From CAZOZZ01 sp965262425 (GTDB taxonomy: Bacteria > Acidobacteriota > Terriglobia > 20CM-2-55-15), in NCBI GenBank assembly GCA_965262425.1, contig OZ253536.1:2356001-2420000 (forward strand): 64,000 nt of DNA, given 5' to 3'. Below, one piece after another: positions 1 through 7,572 of this stretch. The notes under the pieces were generated by a model. It saw nothing but the letters and a program-made list of their open reading frames with translations. It was not told where the DNA came from and made no database searches. Position numbers and translations under genes: made by a program. Position 1 is the stretch's first letter. The number at the start of each line of letters is the position of its first letter.

Positions 1-1
1 C

Positions 2-712
2 ACCTATCACATGGTCGGGGAGAACATCGACGGTAGTTATGCCGAACTACTGAAGATCTCCGAACACAATGTCCTGGCGATTCCCGACGACATGAGTTTT
101 GCCGATGCCGCCGCGGCTCCGCTGGTTTTCATGACCGCGTGGAGCATGATGATTTCGAAAGGCCGAATCCAGCCGGGAGAGGACATCCTGATTCTGGGGG
201 CGGGAGCGGGCGTGGGAACGGCGGCAATCCAGATCGCGAAAATGGTCGGCTGCAGGGTGTTCGCCACTGCCAGTTCCGACGACAAGCTGGAACGCGCCCG
301 TCAACTCGGGGCGGACGTCCTGATCAATTACACGGAAGAGCCGTTCGATCGCGCAATCCGCAAACTCACCGACAAGCGTGGTGTCGACGTCGTCATCGAC
401 TACATCGGGGCCGACACCTGGGTTCGCAGCCTGAGGGCCGCACGACGGGGCGGGCGCATCCTCACATGCGGCGCAACAACGGGCCCGACGCCCGCAACCG
501 ATCTCCGCCACATCTTCTTCCGACAGCTCCAGATTCTGGGATCGACGATGGGTAGCCCGCGCGACTTTCTAGACGTGATGAAGTGCGTGTTCCGAGGCCA
601 GTTGAAACCGGTGGTCGACCGCATCCTGCCGTTGTCGGACGCACAGGAGGCGCACGAGTTGATCGAAGGGCGGAAGGTGTTCGGGAAGCTGATTCTGGAA
701 CCCAGAGCGTAG
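2..712 (+). CDS. Zinc-type alcohol dehydrogenase / quinone oxidoreductase family protein (5' partial)
   Basis: The frame is open to the left edge (reads T-Y-H before the first Met), so the N-terminal part lies outside the window; 236 residues are visible. They hold the end of the GroES-like catalytic domain and a Rossmann fold with the nucleotide-binding motif GAGAGVG followed by a typical NADPH-side segment (ATASSDDKLERARQLGAD). This places it in the medium-chain dehydrogenase/reductase superfamily, which performs NAD(P)-dependent oxidoreduction of alcohols, aldehydes or enones. The zinc-ligand region is not visible, so zinc dependence and substrate cannot be judged. It ends ahead of a hairpin repeat and converges with the crotonase gene on the other strand. 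Confidence 0.85.
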   Translation, partial: TYHMVGENIDGSYAELLKISEHNVLAIPDDMSFADAAAAPLVFMTAWSMMISKGRIQPGEDILILGAGAGVGTAAIQIAKMVGCRVFATASSDDKLERARQLGADVLINYTEEPFDRAIRKLTDKRGVDVVIDYIGADTWVRSLRAARRGGRILTCGATTGPTPATDLRHIFFRQLQILGSTMGSPRDFLDVMKCVFRGQLKPVVDRILPLSDAQEAHELIEGRKVFGKLILEPRA

Positions 713-772
713 CCGGCAGGGTCCAGCAAGAACAAAACCTAGGAGCCTGGGGCGACGCGGATGCATCGGAGT

Positions 773-875
773 TTTTCACCGCAGAGGCGCAGAGGCGCAG
801 AGGTTTTGTTTCTCGGACTGGTGAGTCAGCCAGCTTGCCCAACAACTCCTTTTTCTACTCTGCGCGTCTGCGGTT
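773..875. repeat. Hairpin repeat, family A (copy 1)
   Basis: Left arm TTCACCGCAGAGGCGCAGAG (with the 8-mer GCGCAGAG repeated) around 775-803 pairs imperfectly with CTCTGCGCGTCTGCGG around 858-873, leaving a loop of about 55 bases. The same motif occurs at 1740-1887, 4503-4655 and 30525-30945. It lies between two convergent genes. Just upstream at 739-749 is CTAGGAGCCTG, an exact 11-base match to the end of repeat family B. Small ORFs here (Phe-Thr-Ala-Glu-Ala-Gln-Arg-type peptides) are repeat translations, not genes. Confidence 0.75.
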
Positions 876-907
876 AAATTCCTTCTTCGCTGCTTTCTCC
901 ACCACTT

Positions 908-1684
908 CTACCGCCCCTTGAACTCCGCTTTGCGTTTCTCCAGGAAGGCGCTGACGCCCTCCTCCTTGTCTTCGCTCGTGAAGGCCAGGCAGAAGAGATC
1001 CGTCTCGCGTTCCATCGCCTCGCGGACGCCCATCCGGCCTGCGTTCTTGATCGATTCCTTGGCCAGGCATAGCGCCACCGGACTCTTGTCGGAAATCCGG
1101 CCGGCGATCGACATAGTCGCCGCGCGAAGTTCGGCGGGCGGGAATATGTGGTTCACCAGACCGAGGCCGTATGCGGTTCCGGCATCGATGATGTCACCGG
1201 TGAGGATCAACTCCATGCTCTTCCCCTCCCCGACGAGACGCGTCAGACGTTGTGTTCCCCCGCCTCCGGGAATGATGCCGAGATTGATTTCCGGCTGGCC
1301 GAGCTTCGCGTTCTCTCCCGCAATTCGAATGTCGCAGGCCAGCGCCAGCTCCATTCCACCGCCCAGGCAATAGCCGTTGATCATGGCGATCACCGGCAGA
1401 GGACACTCCTCGATAGCATCGAAGACACGCCGCTGCTTCATGACCCCACGTTGGTCGAGCGCCGTTCTTCCCTCGAACTCCGTGATGTCCGCGCCGGCGA
1501 TAAACGCCTTCTCTCCCGCTCCGGTAATAACGAGGACACGCTGGTCGGACGAATGAAGATTGTCCAGGGTATCGAGGATTTCATCACGCGTGGCCTGGTT
1601 CAGCGCATTGCGCTTCTCGGGCCGGTTGATCGTCAGGACGGCAACCCGGCCCTCAGCTTCGAGCAATATGTTCTTGTATTCCAT
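908..1684 (-). CDS. Enoyl-CoA hydratase (crotonase family)
   Basis: 258 residues, the normal length for a crotonase. It hydrates trans-2-enoyl-CoA to 3-hydroxyacyl-CoA in beta-oxidation. Both glutamates of the classical active site are present: GGGMELALACD (equivalent of rat Glu144) and GQPEINLG (equivalent of Glu164), with the oxyanion-hole segment AFIAGADI near residue 65. The N-terminal NRPEKRNAL and the IPGGGGTQRL motif are also typical. The ATG at 1684 begins directly with the beta-strand of the fold. It stands alone, flanked by family A repeats. The second crotonase at 2.8 kb and the acyl-CoA dehydrogenase at 55.5 kb may act in related acyl-CoA degradation. Confidence 0.92.
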   Translation of the reverse strand: MEYKNILLEAEGRVAVLTINRPEKRNALNQATRDEILDTLDNLHSSDQRVLVITGAGEKAFIAGADITEFEGRTALDQRGVMKQRRVFDAIEECPLPVIAMINGYCLGGGMELALACDIRIAGENAKLGQPEINLGIIPGGGGTQRLTRLVGEGKSMELILTGDIIDAGTAYGLGLVNHIFPPAELRAATMSIAGRISDKSPVALCLAKESIKNAGRMGVREAMERETDLFCLAFTSEDKEEGVSAFLEKRKAEFKGR

Positions 1685-1739
1685 AATCGAGCCCCTTCAT
1701 TGATAAATGCGTCTTGAATACTATTGTTTGAGAGTCAGA

Positions 1740-1887
1740 ATTTCGACGCAGAGGCGCGGAGGCGCAGAGAGTTTTTTTTGGATTGCGATTCATGTCCAAC
1801 AGGCCTTGAGGGCCGGCAAATAGCTGGACATCTCCCCCAAAGTTCCTTTGCCTCTATGCGCCTTTGCGTCTCTGCGTCGAAATTCCC
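1740..1887. repeat. Hairpin repeat, family A (copy 2)
   Basis: Left arm TTTCGACGCAGAGGCGCGGA at about 1740-1760 is mirrored by GCGTCTCTGCGTCGAAATT at about 1869-1887. The right arm overlaps the end of fdhD: the last roughly 15 codons of that gene are repeat sequence. Confidence 0.7.
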
Positions 1888-2702
1888 TTCCTCTCCTTCC
1901 GATGAACAATCCGTTCGGGGTGGGTGTAAATGTTCATGGAATCGCCACGGACGAACCCGAGTGTGGTCATGCCGAAGTCCCGCGCCAGTTCAAGGGCCAG
2001 GCTGGAAGGCGCTGATACCGAAGCCACAATGGGGATCCTGGCGACCAGTGCCTTCTGCACGATTTCAAACCCGAGACGCCCGCTGACCATCATCGTGGAG
2101 GCGTCTCCAAGGGTCTCGGCTCTCAACGCCGCACCGACGACCTTATCGACCGCGTTGTGACGACCGATGTCTTCCCGGACGAACAACAGCTTACCGGTCA
2201 CGTCGAAGAGTCCTGCCGCGTGGATCCCTCCGGTCTGACCGAAATTGACCTGGCGCCTCAACATGCGCTCCGGAAGGGCGGAAACGAGATCGCGCGAGAC
2301 GGTAACACGCGATTCGATCGGTACCGAATTCTGACGGATGGATTCCAGGGTTGCCTTACCGCAGAGTCCGCAGCTCGAGTTGGCCCAGACGGAACGGTCG
2401 GTCCGAACCGGCCGGGTCTCATCAACCAGATGAGCATCCACGATATTCTTCAGGTCCGGGTGATCTTCGTTCGGACAGAAAGCCAGCGTTCCGACATCTC
2501 CTATCGAACGAATCCAGCCATCGGTCAGAAGAAATCCCGCCGCCAGATCCAGGTCGTCGCCCGGCGTGCGCATCGCCACGACCAGGCTCTCGCCGTTCAC
2601 CCGAATCTCCATCGGTTCTTCAACGACGACGTGATCAGACGACTCCCACAATTCGGACGCATCGCTTTTCCAGACCGGAACCTGATCGGTATCCCGAGAC
2701 AT
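1854..2702 (-). CDS. fdhD: Formate dehydrogenase accessory sulfurtransferase FdhD
   Basis: 282 residues. FdhD carries sulfur from a cysteine desulfurase to the molybdenum cofactor of formate dehydrogenases in the cytoplasm. Family marks visible: the N-terminal EEPMEIRVNGES, GFLLTDG, the conserved cysteine motif SSCGLCGK near residue 115 (the two Cys that carry persulfide), REDIGRHNAVDKV, VSGRLGFEIVQKA and SAPSSLALELA. The natural family C-terminus falls around GDSMNIYTHPERI. The remaining residues (VHRKERKGISTQRRKGA) are translated family A repeat, so the stop codon seems to have been replaced by repeat sequence. No formate dehydrogenase gene is in the window. Confidence 0.95.
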   Translation of the reverse strand: MSRDTDQVPVWKSDASELWESSDHVVVEEPMEIRVNGESLVVAMRTPGDDLDLAAGFLLTDGWIRSIGDVGTLAFCPNEDHPDLKNIVDAHLVDETRPVRTDRSVWANSSCGLCGKATLESIRQNSVPIESRVTVSRDLVSALPERMLRRQVNFGQTGGIHAAGLFDVTGKLLFVREDIGRHNAVDKVVGAALRAETLGDASTMMVSGRLGFEIVQKALVARIPIVASVSAPSSLALELARDFGMTTLGFVRGDSMNIYTHPERIVHRKERKGISTQRRKGA

Positions 2703-2717
2703 TGCGCTCGATTATAT

Positions 2718-2784
2718 AGTAGCGAGCAGCTTTCAGCGGGCAGCTTGATCAGGTCGAACTGAAGCTGCCCGCTCCACGCTACTT
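2718..2784. repeat. Imperfect inverted repeat
   Basis: AGTAGCG...AGCGGGCAGCTT at 2718-2745 is mirrored by AAGCTGCCCGCT...CGCTACTT at 2762-2784, with a few extra bases in the left arm. The right arm contains the TAG stop codon of the crotonase gene. Related AGCGGGCAGC text occurs at 61131-61165 upstream of nuoL. It could act as a transcript-end hairpin, although no T-run follows. Confidence 0.5.
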
Positions 2785-3546
2785 ATTCTTCCAGACCGGT
2801 GCACGCTTCCCCATGAAAGCCTCCACGCCCTCCTTCATGTCTTCGGTGTGGGCCAATTGATCCAAGTAAAGCGTTTCGATCTGTTTCAACCGGGCCGCGA
2901 AGGAATTCCCCGCGCCCGCCCGGAGGGCTTTCTTGGCGATGCCGAGGACGGCCGCACTCTTGGTCAGGATTCGATCGGCCAATTCGCCGGCGGCATGGTC
3001 GAGGTCCTCGCCGGACACGACCGAATTCACCAGGCCCATCGTCATCGCCTGTTCCGCCGAGACCGTGTCGCCAAGCAGGACCAGTTGCGACGCCCGGCGC
3101 ATCCCGACCATCGACGGTAACAGTGCAGCGGCAACGGGGGGATAGCAGCCGACGTCGATCTCCGGATGGGCGAGTTGGAGGTTGTCGGCCGCAATGACGA
3201 AATCGCATGCCATGGCGAGTTCAGCGGCTCCTCCCAGTGTGTGTCCATGGATCACAGCAACGCTGATGCGGTCGGAGTCGTAGATCCGACGGATCGTGCG
3301 ATGGAATTTCTCGAGCATCTCTCTCACGCGCTCCGGTGTGTGATCGGCGATGTCGACCCCTGCCGAAAAAGCCTTCACGCCATGGCCGGAAATAAGGACG
3401 AGCGGTGTCTCGCTTTGCTCTATCTCCTGCCAGGCCTGATCGAGTTCTTCCATCATCGTGATGTTGATGACGTTCAGGGGCGGTCTGTCCAGAACGATCG
3501 TCGAGGTCCGGGGTCCGGGATGGAATCGGATTGTTTGGTAGCCCAT
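2779..3546 (-). CDS. Enoyl-CoA hydratase/isomerase family protein
   Basis: I place the start at the ATG at 3546 (MGYQTIRFHPG); the reading frame runs 13 codons further upstream but that stretch is not crotonase-like. 255 residues. The active-site Glu positions are kept (GGAAELAMACD and AHPEIDVG), as is AFSAGVDI for the oxyanion hole. The segment PEIDVGCYPPVAAALLP, with two prolines in place of the usual PGxGGTQ, resembles dienoyl-CoA hydratases of the cyclohexa-1,5-diene-1-carboxyl-CoA hydratase type. I infer a ring- or dienoyl-CoA substrate only weakly. It lies downstream of an outward-facing YihY gene and upstream of fdhD on the same strand. Confidence 0.85.
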   Translation of the reverse strand: MGYQTIRFHPGPRTSTIVLDRPPLNVINITMMEELDQAWQEIEQSETPLVLISGHGVKAFSAGVDIADHTPERVREMLEKFHRTIRRIYDSDRISVAVIHGHTLGGAAELAMACDFVIAADNLQLAHPEIDVGCYPPVAAALLPSMVGMRRASQLVLLGDTVSAEQAMTMGLVNSVVSGEDLDHAAGELADRILTKSAAVLGIAKKALRAGAGNSFAARLKQIETLYLDQLAHTEDMKEGVEAFMGKRAPVWKNK

Positions 3547-3608
3547 GCTCCGTTTGGTAACAGAATGTGGGGCTCCTGTAAACACTGAAACTCGGGACTT
3601 CGAGTAAG

Positions 3609-4487
3609 ATGTTCGGAATGCGCGCGGTCTGGGATCTGATCAGGGAATCGTTTCACCGCTGGATCGACGACAATGCGTTCCAGATGAGCGCATCGATCGC
3701 CTTCTATGCTGCCTTCTCGATGGCGCCGGGACTCTTGATCGTTGTGGCTCTGGTGGGACTCATCTACAGCGGTGACACGGCTGCGGATATCCAGACCCAG
3801 ATTTCCGGATATGTCGGAGAAGACGCCAGTCGGCTGATAGCCCGGGCCGTGTCCAGCACGACTGAGGGCATGGGAGGCGGCCGTCTCGCAACCATCCTCG
3901 CCATCACGACGATGTTCATCGGCGCATCGGCCGTGTTCGGTCAACTCCTGGCGGCGATGAACAAGGTATGGAGGGTCGCGGCCAAACCCGGCAGGGGGAT
4001 CGCCGGCGTGCTGAGGGATCGTTTCTGGCCCTTCACGATGGTCATGGTTGTCAGCATCCTGCTCCTCACATCCCTATTGCTGAGTACGTTCATTCGAGTT
4101 TACAGCGTATACGTGAACCGCCTTGTGCCCGGCGTCGCATTCATATGGCATTACGTCGACCTGGGCATCTCGTTCGCGGTCGTGACGCTGTTGTTCGCGC
4201 TCGTCTTCAAATTCCTTCCGGACGCCAGAATCGTATGGAGCGATGTATGGGTTGGAGCCCTCGTCACATCGGTTTTCTTCGCCGGAGGCAAGTACCTCTT
4301 CAGCCTGTACCTGGGAACCAGCGCGATCGAATCTGTTTACGGGGCCGCGGGTTCACTCCTGGTCATCCTGATCTGGGTCTACTTCTCGACGTCGATCCTG
4401 CTCCTGGGGGCCGAATTCACGCACATCTACGCCGAACGCCACGGGCATAAAGTCATACCCAAAGCGAACGCCTTGAAAGTCGAGTGA
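3609..4487 (+). CDS. YihY/BrkB family integral membrane protein
   Basis: 292 residues with about six hydrophobic segments (roughly residues 28-50, 90-112, 135-158, 175-200, 208-232, 242-268). Family features are FQMSASIAFYAAFSMAPGLLIVVAL near the N-terminus and a C-terminal YGAAGSLLVILIWVYFSTSILLLGAEFT. YihY/BrkB proteins are inner-membrane proteins of uncertain function, once annotated as ribonuclease BN. The start codon at 3609 has alternatives a few codons in. It is transcribed divergently from the crotonase gene, and its 3' end is followed by a nested hairpin repeat. Confidence 0.88.
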   Translation: MFGMRAVWDLIRESFHRWIDDNAFQMSASIAFYAAFSMAPGLLIVVALVGLIYSGDTAADIQTQISGYVGEDASRLIARAVSSTTEGMGGGRLATILAITTMFIGASAVFGQLLAAMNKVWRVAAKPGRGIAGVLRDRFWPFTMVMVVSILLLTSLLLSTFIRVYSVYVNRLVPGVAFIWHYVDLGISFAVVTLLFALVFKFLPDARIVWSDVWVGALVTSVFFAGGKYLFSLYLGTSAIESVYGAAGSLLVILIWVYFSTSILLLGAEFTHIYAERHGHKVIPKANALKVE

Positions 4488-4502
4488 CGTGTTCACATCA
4501 GG

Positions 4503-4655
4503 ATTCAGCGCGGAGACTCGGAGACTCGGAGACACGGTGGGGATTTTTCACCGCAGAGGCGCGGAGGCGCAGAGTTGTCTCTCTGTCTTTTACCCTCTGC
4601 GCCTCTGCGGTAAGAATTCTTACTCCGTGTTCTCCGCCTCTCCGCGTCGAAAATC
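4503..4655. repeat. Nested double hairpin repeat, family A (copy 3)
   Basis: Two inverted repeats are nested. The outer arms are GCGCGGAGACTCGGAGAC (about 4507-4538) and CTCCGCCTCTCCGCGTCGAA (about 4632-4651). The inner arms are TTTTTCACCGCAGAGGCGCG (4544-4575) and CTCTGCGCCTCTGCGGTAAG (4597-4616). It fills the gap between the convergent YihY and pseudopilin genes and could end transcription from both sides. Confidence 0.75.
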
Positions 4656-4678
4656 CAGATTTACGATATGAATGAACG

Positions 4679-5848
4679 TCAAGGACCGGGGGGGCGTCCA
4701 CCGCGCTGCTGCTGGCCGAAGGGGTTGGGTTGGCCGCCTGAAAAGGGGGAGGTCTGGTTCTGCTGGAATTGCTGGAGCTGGCCGTTGGGGGTTTGTCCGC
4801 CGGCGCCCGGGACGGCGCCGGGGTTGGTTCCGGCACCGAGTATGGCGATGAACTCCCACTCGTTGTACTTTTCGCGGTTGTTGTACGCCTTCAGCGATAT
4901 GTCTTCGTTTTCCGGGGCGACGCCGATGATTCCTCCGCCGGCTATGGGTGGAGCCTGAGAGCCGAAGGGGGTGGGTTGACCCGGCTGGGGCCCTCGCTGG
5001 CCGCCACCTCGTTGACCGCCACCTCCCGAACCGCCGGGTTGCTGGATCCCCGCAATGCCCGAGCCTCCACCTCGCTGGCCGCCTGTTGGCTGGCCGCGGC
5101 CCCCCTGCTGACCAAATCCGGGCTGTCCAAATCCGGCTTGCTGGCCTCTACCTTGTTGATTCGATCCTGGCTGGCCAAATCCGGACTGTTGGCCAAATCC
5201 CGACTGCTGGCCGAATCCAGGTTGCTGCCCAATACCGGACTGCTGACCAAATCCGGGCTGTTGACCAAAAGATTGTGGACTGAAACCCGGTTGTTGACCG
5301 GTTCCGGATTGCTGCCCCCGATTCTGCTGGTTGTTCTGTCCAGGCTGGCCAAAGCCACCCTGCTGCCCGCTGCCGCGGCCAGCTCCGGGCTGACCCGAAC
5401 CTCTCTGTTGACCACCGCCTCGGCCCTGGGATGGGCCAGCCTGCCCAAATCCAGGCTGACCGATTATCGATGCCCCACCGGCTCCGCCCTGGAAAAGCGG
5501 CACATTGTTGATCTGCTGTTGATAGAGCGTCGAGCCGTTTATGCTCCCGTCCGGATTGATCGTGAGCAGCCGGAATCCCTCCCCCGTGATGGGGTCGGTA
5601 TACTGGCGTCTCAAGAAACGGATTCCGTTGGTTTCGAGCAGGGCCTCCAGACTGGGGGGATAGATTCCAAAGCGGCGCTGGTACTTCTGGATCGCCCTCA
5701 CGTGTTCCTCTCCACGGAAGATCAATTCCTCTTCGAGTTCGCGCTGGACCTGCATCTTGTAGGACGGCGCCGTAGCGGCCATCATGATTGAAAGGGCCGC
5801 GATGAAAATGATCAATACCGCAAGCGCGAAGCCTTCTTCCTGTTTCAT
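4679..5848 (-). CDS. Pseudopilin-like protein with long Gly/Gln-rich low-complexity region
   Basis: 389 residues. The N-terminus MKQEEGFALAVLIIFIAALS resembles a class III prepilin: a Gly-Phe cleavage site after residue 6, then a hydrophobic helix, but without the canonical Glu at +5. Residues 30-115 carry a GspG-like stretch (RRFGIYPPSLEALLETNG, LRRQYTDPITGEG). Residues about 121-297 are almost only Gly, Gln, Phe, Ser and Pro, with repeated FGQQPG/FGQQSG units. A short ordered block (YNNREKYNEWEFIAI, about 323-337) and a Gln-rich tail follow. It is the last gene of the pilMNO operon and overlaps the upstream gene by ATGA. I infer a minor pseudopilin of the machine; the function of the tail is unknown. 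Confidence 0.75.
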   Translation of the reverse strand: MKQEEGFALAVLIIFIAALSIMMAATAPSYKMQVQRELEEELIFRGEEHVRAIQKYQRRFGIYPPSLEALLETNGIRFLRRQYTDPITGEGFRLLTINPDGSINGSTLYQQQINNVPLFQGGAGGASIIGQPGFGQAGPSQGRGGGQQRGSGQPGAGRGSGQQGGFGQPGQNNQQNRGQQSGTGQQPGFSPQSFGQQPGFGQQSGIGQQPGFGQQSGFGQQSGFGQPGSNQQGRGQQAGFGQPGFGQQGGRGQPTGGQRGGGSGIAGIQQPGGSGGGGQRGGGQRGPQPGQPTPFGSQAPPIAGGGIIGVAPENEDISLKAYNNREKYNEWEFIAILGAGTNPGAVPGAGGQTPNGQLQQFQQNQTSPFSGGQPNPFGQQQRGGRPPGP

Positions 5849-6429
5849 TCGACTATCAACGGAAGCCTCTGCCGGCGTCCGAACTCCAGATCTTCCACCT
5901 CTACAAAAGTCAGAGTGACTTCATTGATACGGTAACGCCCCATCAAGACCTCTTCTTCAAAGACGGAGAAGGACCTGTCGTCGTCGAACAGGAATGCCTG
6001 CATCCGTCCGGAATCCAGATCGACGATCGCGTAGCCACTGTACTTGAACGGGATCGGCGGAGGAGGGGGCGGGGGCGGCGGAGAAGACGTCATAGCCGGT
6101 GCGGCGGCCGCAGCCGGAGGAGTCTGGTCCAGCTCGTCGGGCAAGACGGTTGGGAGTTGGGCGACAGGCTCCGATCCATACTCGAACAAGTTCCTCCGCC
6201 CCAGCTCTCTGTCCTGATCAGGCAACATGACCAAGCGGCTCGACGCCAACTGGGCCCGGGACAAAACGTCCGACCGATCAGTTTGGGCTTCTCGGGCTTC
6301 GGCGGTTTCGATCGCCAGAACGGTGGGCGTCTGTCGGATCTGCCCGCCGACCCATAACGTCATCGCCAGGACGATCAACAGGATCGACAGTATTTTCAGC
6401 CGTTGTCTATCTCTAGCCGTCATAAGCAA
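5845..6429 (-). CDS. PilP/GspC-like pilus or secretion assembly protein
   Basis: 194 residues: a short cytoplasmic head, one transmembrane helix (about residues 12-32), a periplasmic linker with a nine-proline run near residue 120, and a small C-terminal domain (PFKYSGYAIVDLDSGRMQAF..., VLMGRYRINEVTLTFVEV). This arrangement fits PilP/GspC-type proteins that link the inner-membrane platform to the secretin. The assignment rests on architecture and its place directly after pilO (17-base overlap) rather than strong sequence marks. The alternative start at 6423 would shorten it by two residues. Confidence 0.6.
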   Translation of the reverse strand: MLMTARDRQRLKILSILLIVLAMTLWVGGQIRQTPTVLAIETAEAREAQTDRSDVLSRAQLASSRLVMLPDQDRELGRRNLFEYGSEPVAQLPTVLPDELDQTPPAAAAAPAMTSSPPPPPPPPPIPFKYSGYAIVDLDSGRMQAFLFDDDRSFSVFEEEVLMGRYRINEVTLTFVEVEDLEFGRRQRLPLIVE

Positions 6430-6979
6430 AAAAAGTCGTCAAGTTCAGGGAAAGAGTCAATTCACCGGGCACACCCGAGCTCGCGGCAGCCAGACCTATC
6501 GAATCCAGGATAAAAAACGTATTGGAACTCTCCAGCTCGCGAATGAAACCGGTCACCGCGGCGTAGTCCCCACTAACCGGGAGGCTGACCTGGACGGAAT
6601 AGACACCAAACCGGGGCTGATCGTCGATAACGTACTGGACGCGGTTACGATCGATTCCGGCGATCTGGGCCAACGCCTCCAGATCCGGCATGATTGCAGC
6701 GAATCCCTGCTCACGGGAAATGAAACGGGCGGCAACAAAGCTCGATTGATCCTGCCTGGCCACATCCAGTTGCTCGCCGATGGTTTCCAGGCGTTCGAGG
6801 TCCCGGCCACGCTGTTCGCTCTCGGCGCTGAGGCGCGCTATCGATGCCTGCAGTTCCAGATAGTCCGATCTGGCCGGCAGATACAGGGTCAGAAAAAACA
6901 TCAACGACACCACACCGCTAACGGCGACCAAGCCTCCGAACAGGATCTGGTTCTTTTGTCTTCGAAGGACCTGCTTCAT
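6413..6979 (-). CDS. pilO: Type IV pilus inner-membrane assembly protein PilO
   Basis: 188 residues: one N-terminal transmembrane helix (about 13-35), a coiled coil (about 38-85, LQASIARLSAESEQRGRDLE), then a ferredoxin-like periplasmic domain ending with a run of beta residues. This is the PilO/GspM layout. PilO pairs with PilN in the periplasm to align the platform. It starts with ATGA overlapping the stop of pilN and ends inside the next gene, so the block is tightly coupled. Confidence 0.82.
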   Translation of the reverse strand: MKQVLRRQKNQILFGGLVAVSGVVSLMFFLTLYLPARSDYLELQASIARLSAESEQRGRDLERLETIGEQLDVARQDQSSFVAARFISREQGFAAIMPDLEALAQIAGIDRNRVQYVIDDQPRFGVYSVQVSLPVSGDYAAVTGFIRELESSNTFFILDSIGLAAASSGVPGELTLSLNLTTFFAYDG

Positions 6980-7572
6980 GGCGCACTCGCCCGGTCGTTG
7001 GTTGCCGGCATGTACAGGACATCCATCAGGACGCGAATTTCGGGTCTTCCGGCAACCACACCCCGTTCTTCGATCGACACCTTGACGTCCCTGAAAGCCG
7101 CGGTTTCCTCCAGACCGGCAATGAAAGCACTGAGATCATCGATGCTCTTTCCTCTCGCCTCCATCGCGACCAGGACGTTTTGAGACGCAACAATTTGCGG
7201 CACCAGGCTCATCAGGTACACGGAGGGAGGAATCACGTTCTCGATCTCGGCGAGCAAGCCGATCCAGGAAAAGCCTTTGCGATCGATCACCTGTTCCAGG
7301 AACTCGATCTCCTCTAATAGTGCGACCGACTCCGGACGGTTCAACCGTTCCTCTACCGTCTCGACCCGATCTCCCAAGTGCTCCCACTCGACCCGGGCCT
7401 CCTGTTCGATCACCCTCAGTCCTTCCGCCATCTCCGTATAACGAAGAAAACCGGCGCCCTCCCAGGCCGAAAAAGCCAGGAGCGCTACCAGGACACCACT
7501 CAAAACAACGTTGGTCGTTCGGTACCGCGGGAACGGGCGGGATGCAAGGTTCAATTGGAATCGATCCGTCAC
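6976..7572 (-). CDS. pilN: Type IV pilus assembly protein PilN
   Basis: I place the start at GTG 7572, which overlaps the PilM stop as GTGA and gives a 198-residue protein beginning TDRFQLNLASRPFPRYR. This is the characteristic PilN opening (IN-L-shaped motif that binds PilM). The open frame continues upstream to 7698, but only as a shadow of pilM. A single transmembrane helix (about 22-42) is followed by a coiled coil and a periplasmic domain with SWIGLLAEIENVIPPSVYLMSL, typical of the family. It forms the inner-membrane platform with PilM and PilO. Confidence 0.87.
   Translation of the reverse strand: MTDRFQLNLASRPFPRYRTTNVVLSGVLVALLAFSAWEGAGFLRYTEMAEGLRVIEQEARVEWEHLGDRVETVEERLNRPESVALLEEIEFLEQVIDRKGFSWIGLLAEIENVIPPSVYLMSLVPQIVASQNVLVAMEARGKSIDDLSAFIAGLEETAAFRDVKVSIEERGVVAGRPEIRVLMDVLYMPATNDRASAP

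Noticed and set aside
4769..5791. 340-residue ORF on the plus strand opposite the Gly/Gln-rich gene
   Set aside because: It is the antisense of a low-complexity coding sequence, with Leu/Ala/Ser-rich translation and no family. The minus-strand gene has the operon context.
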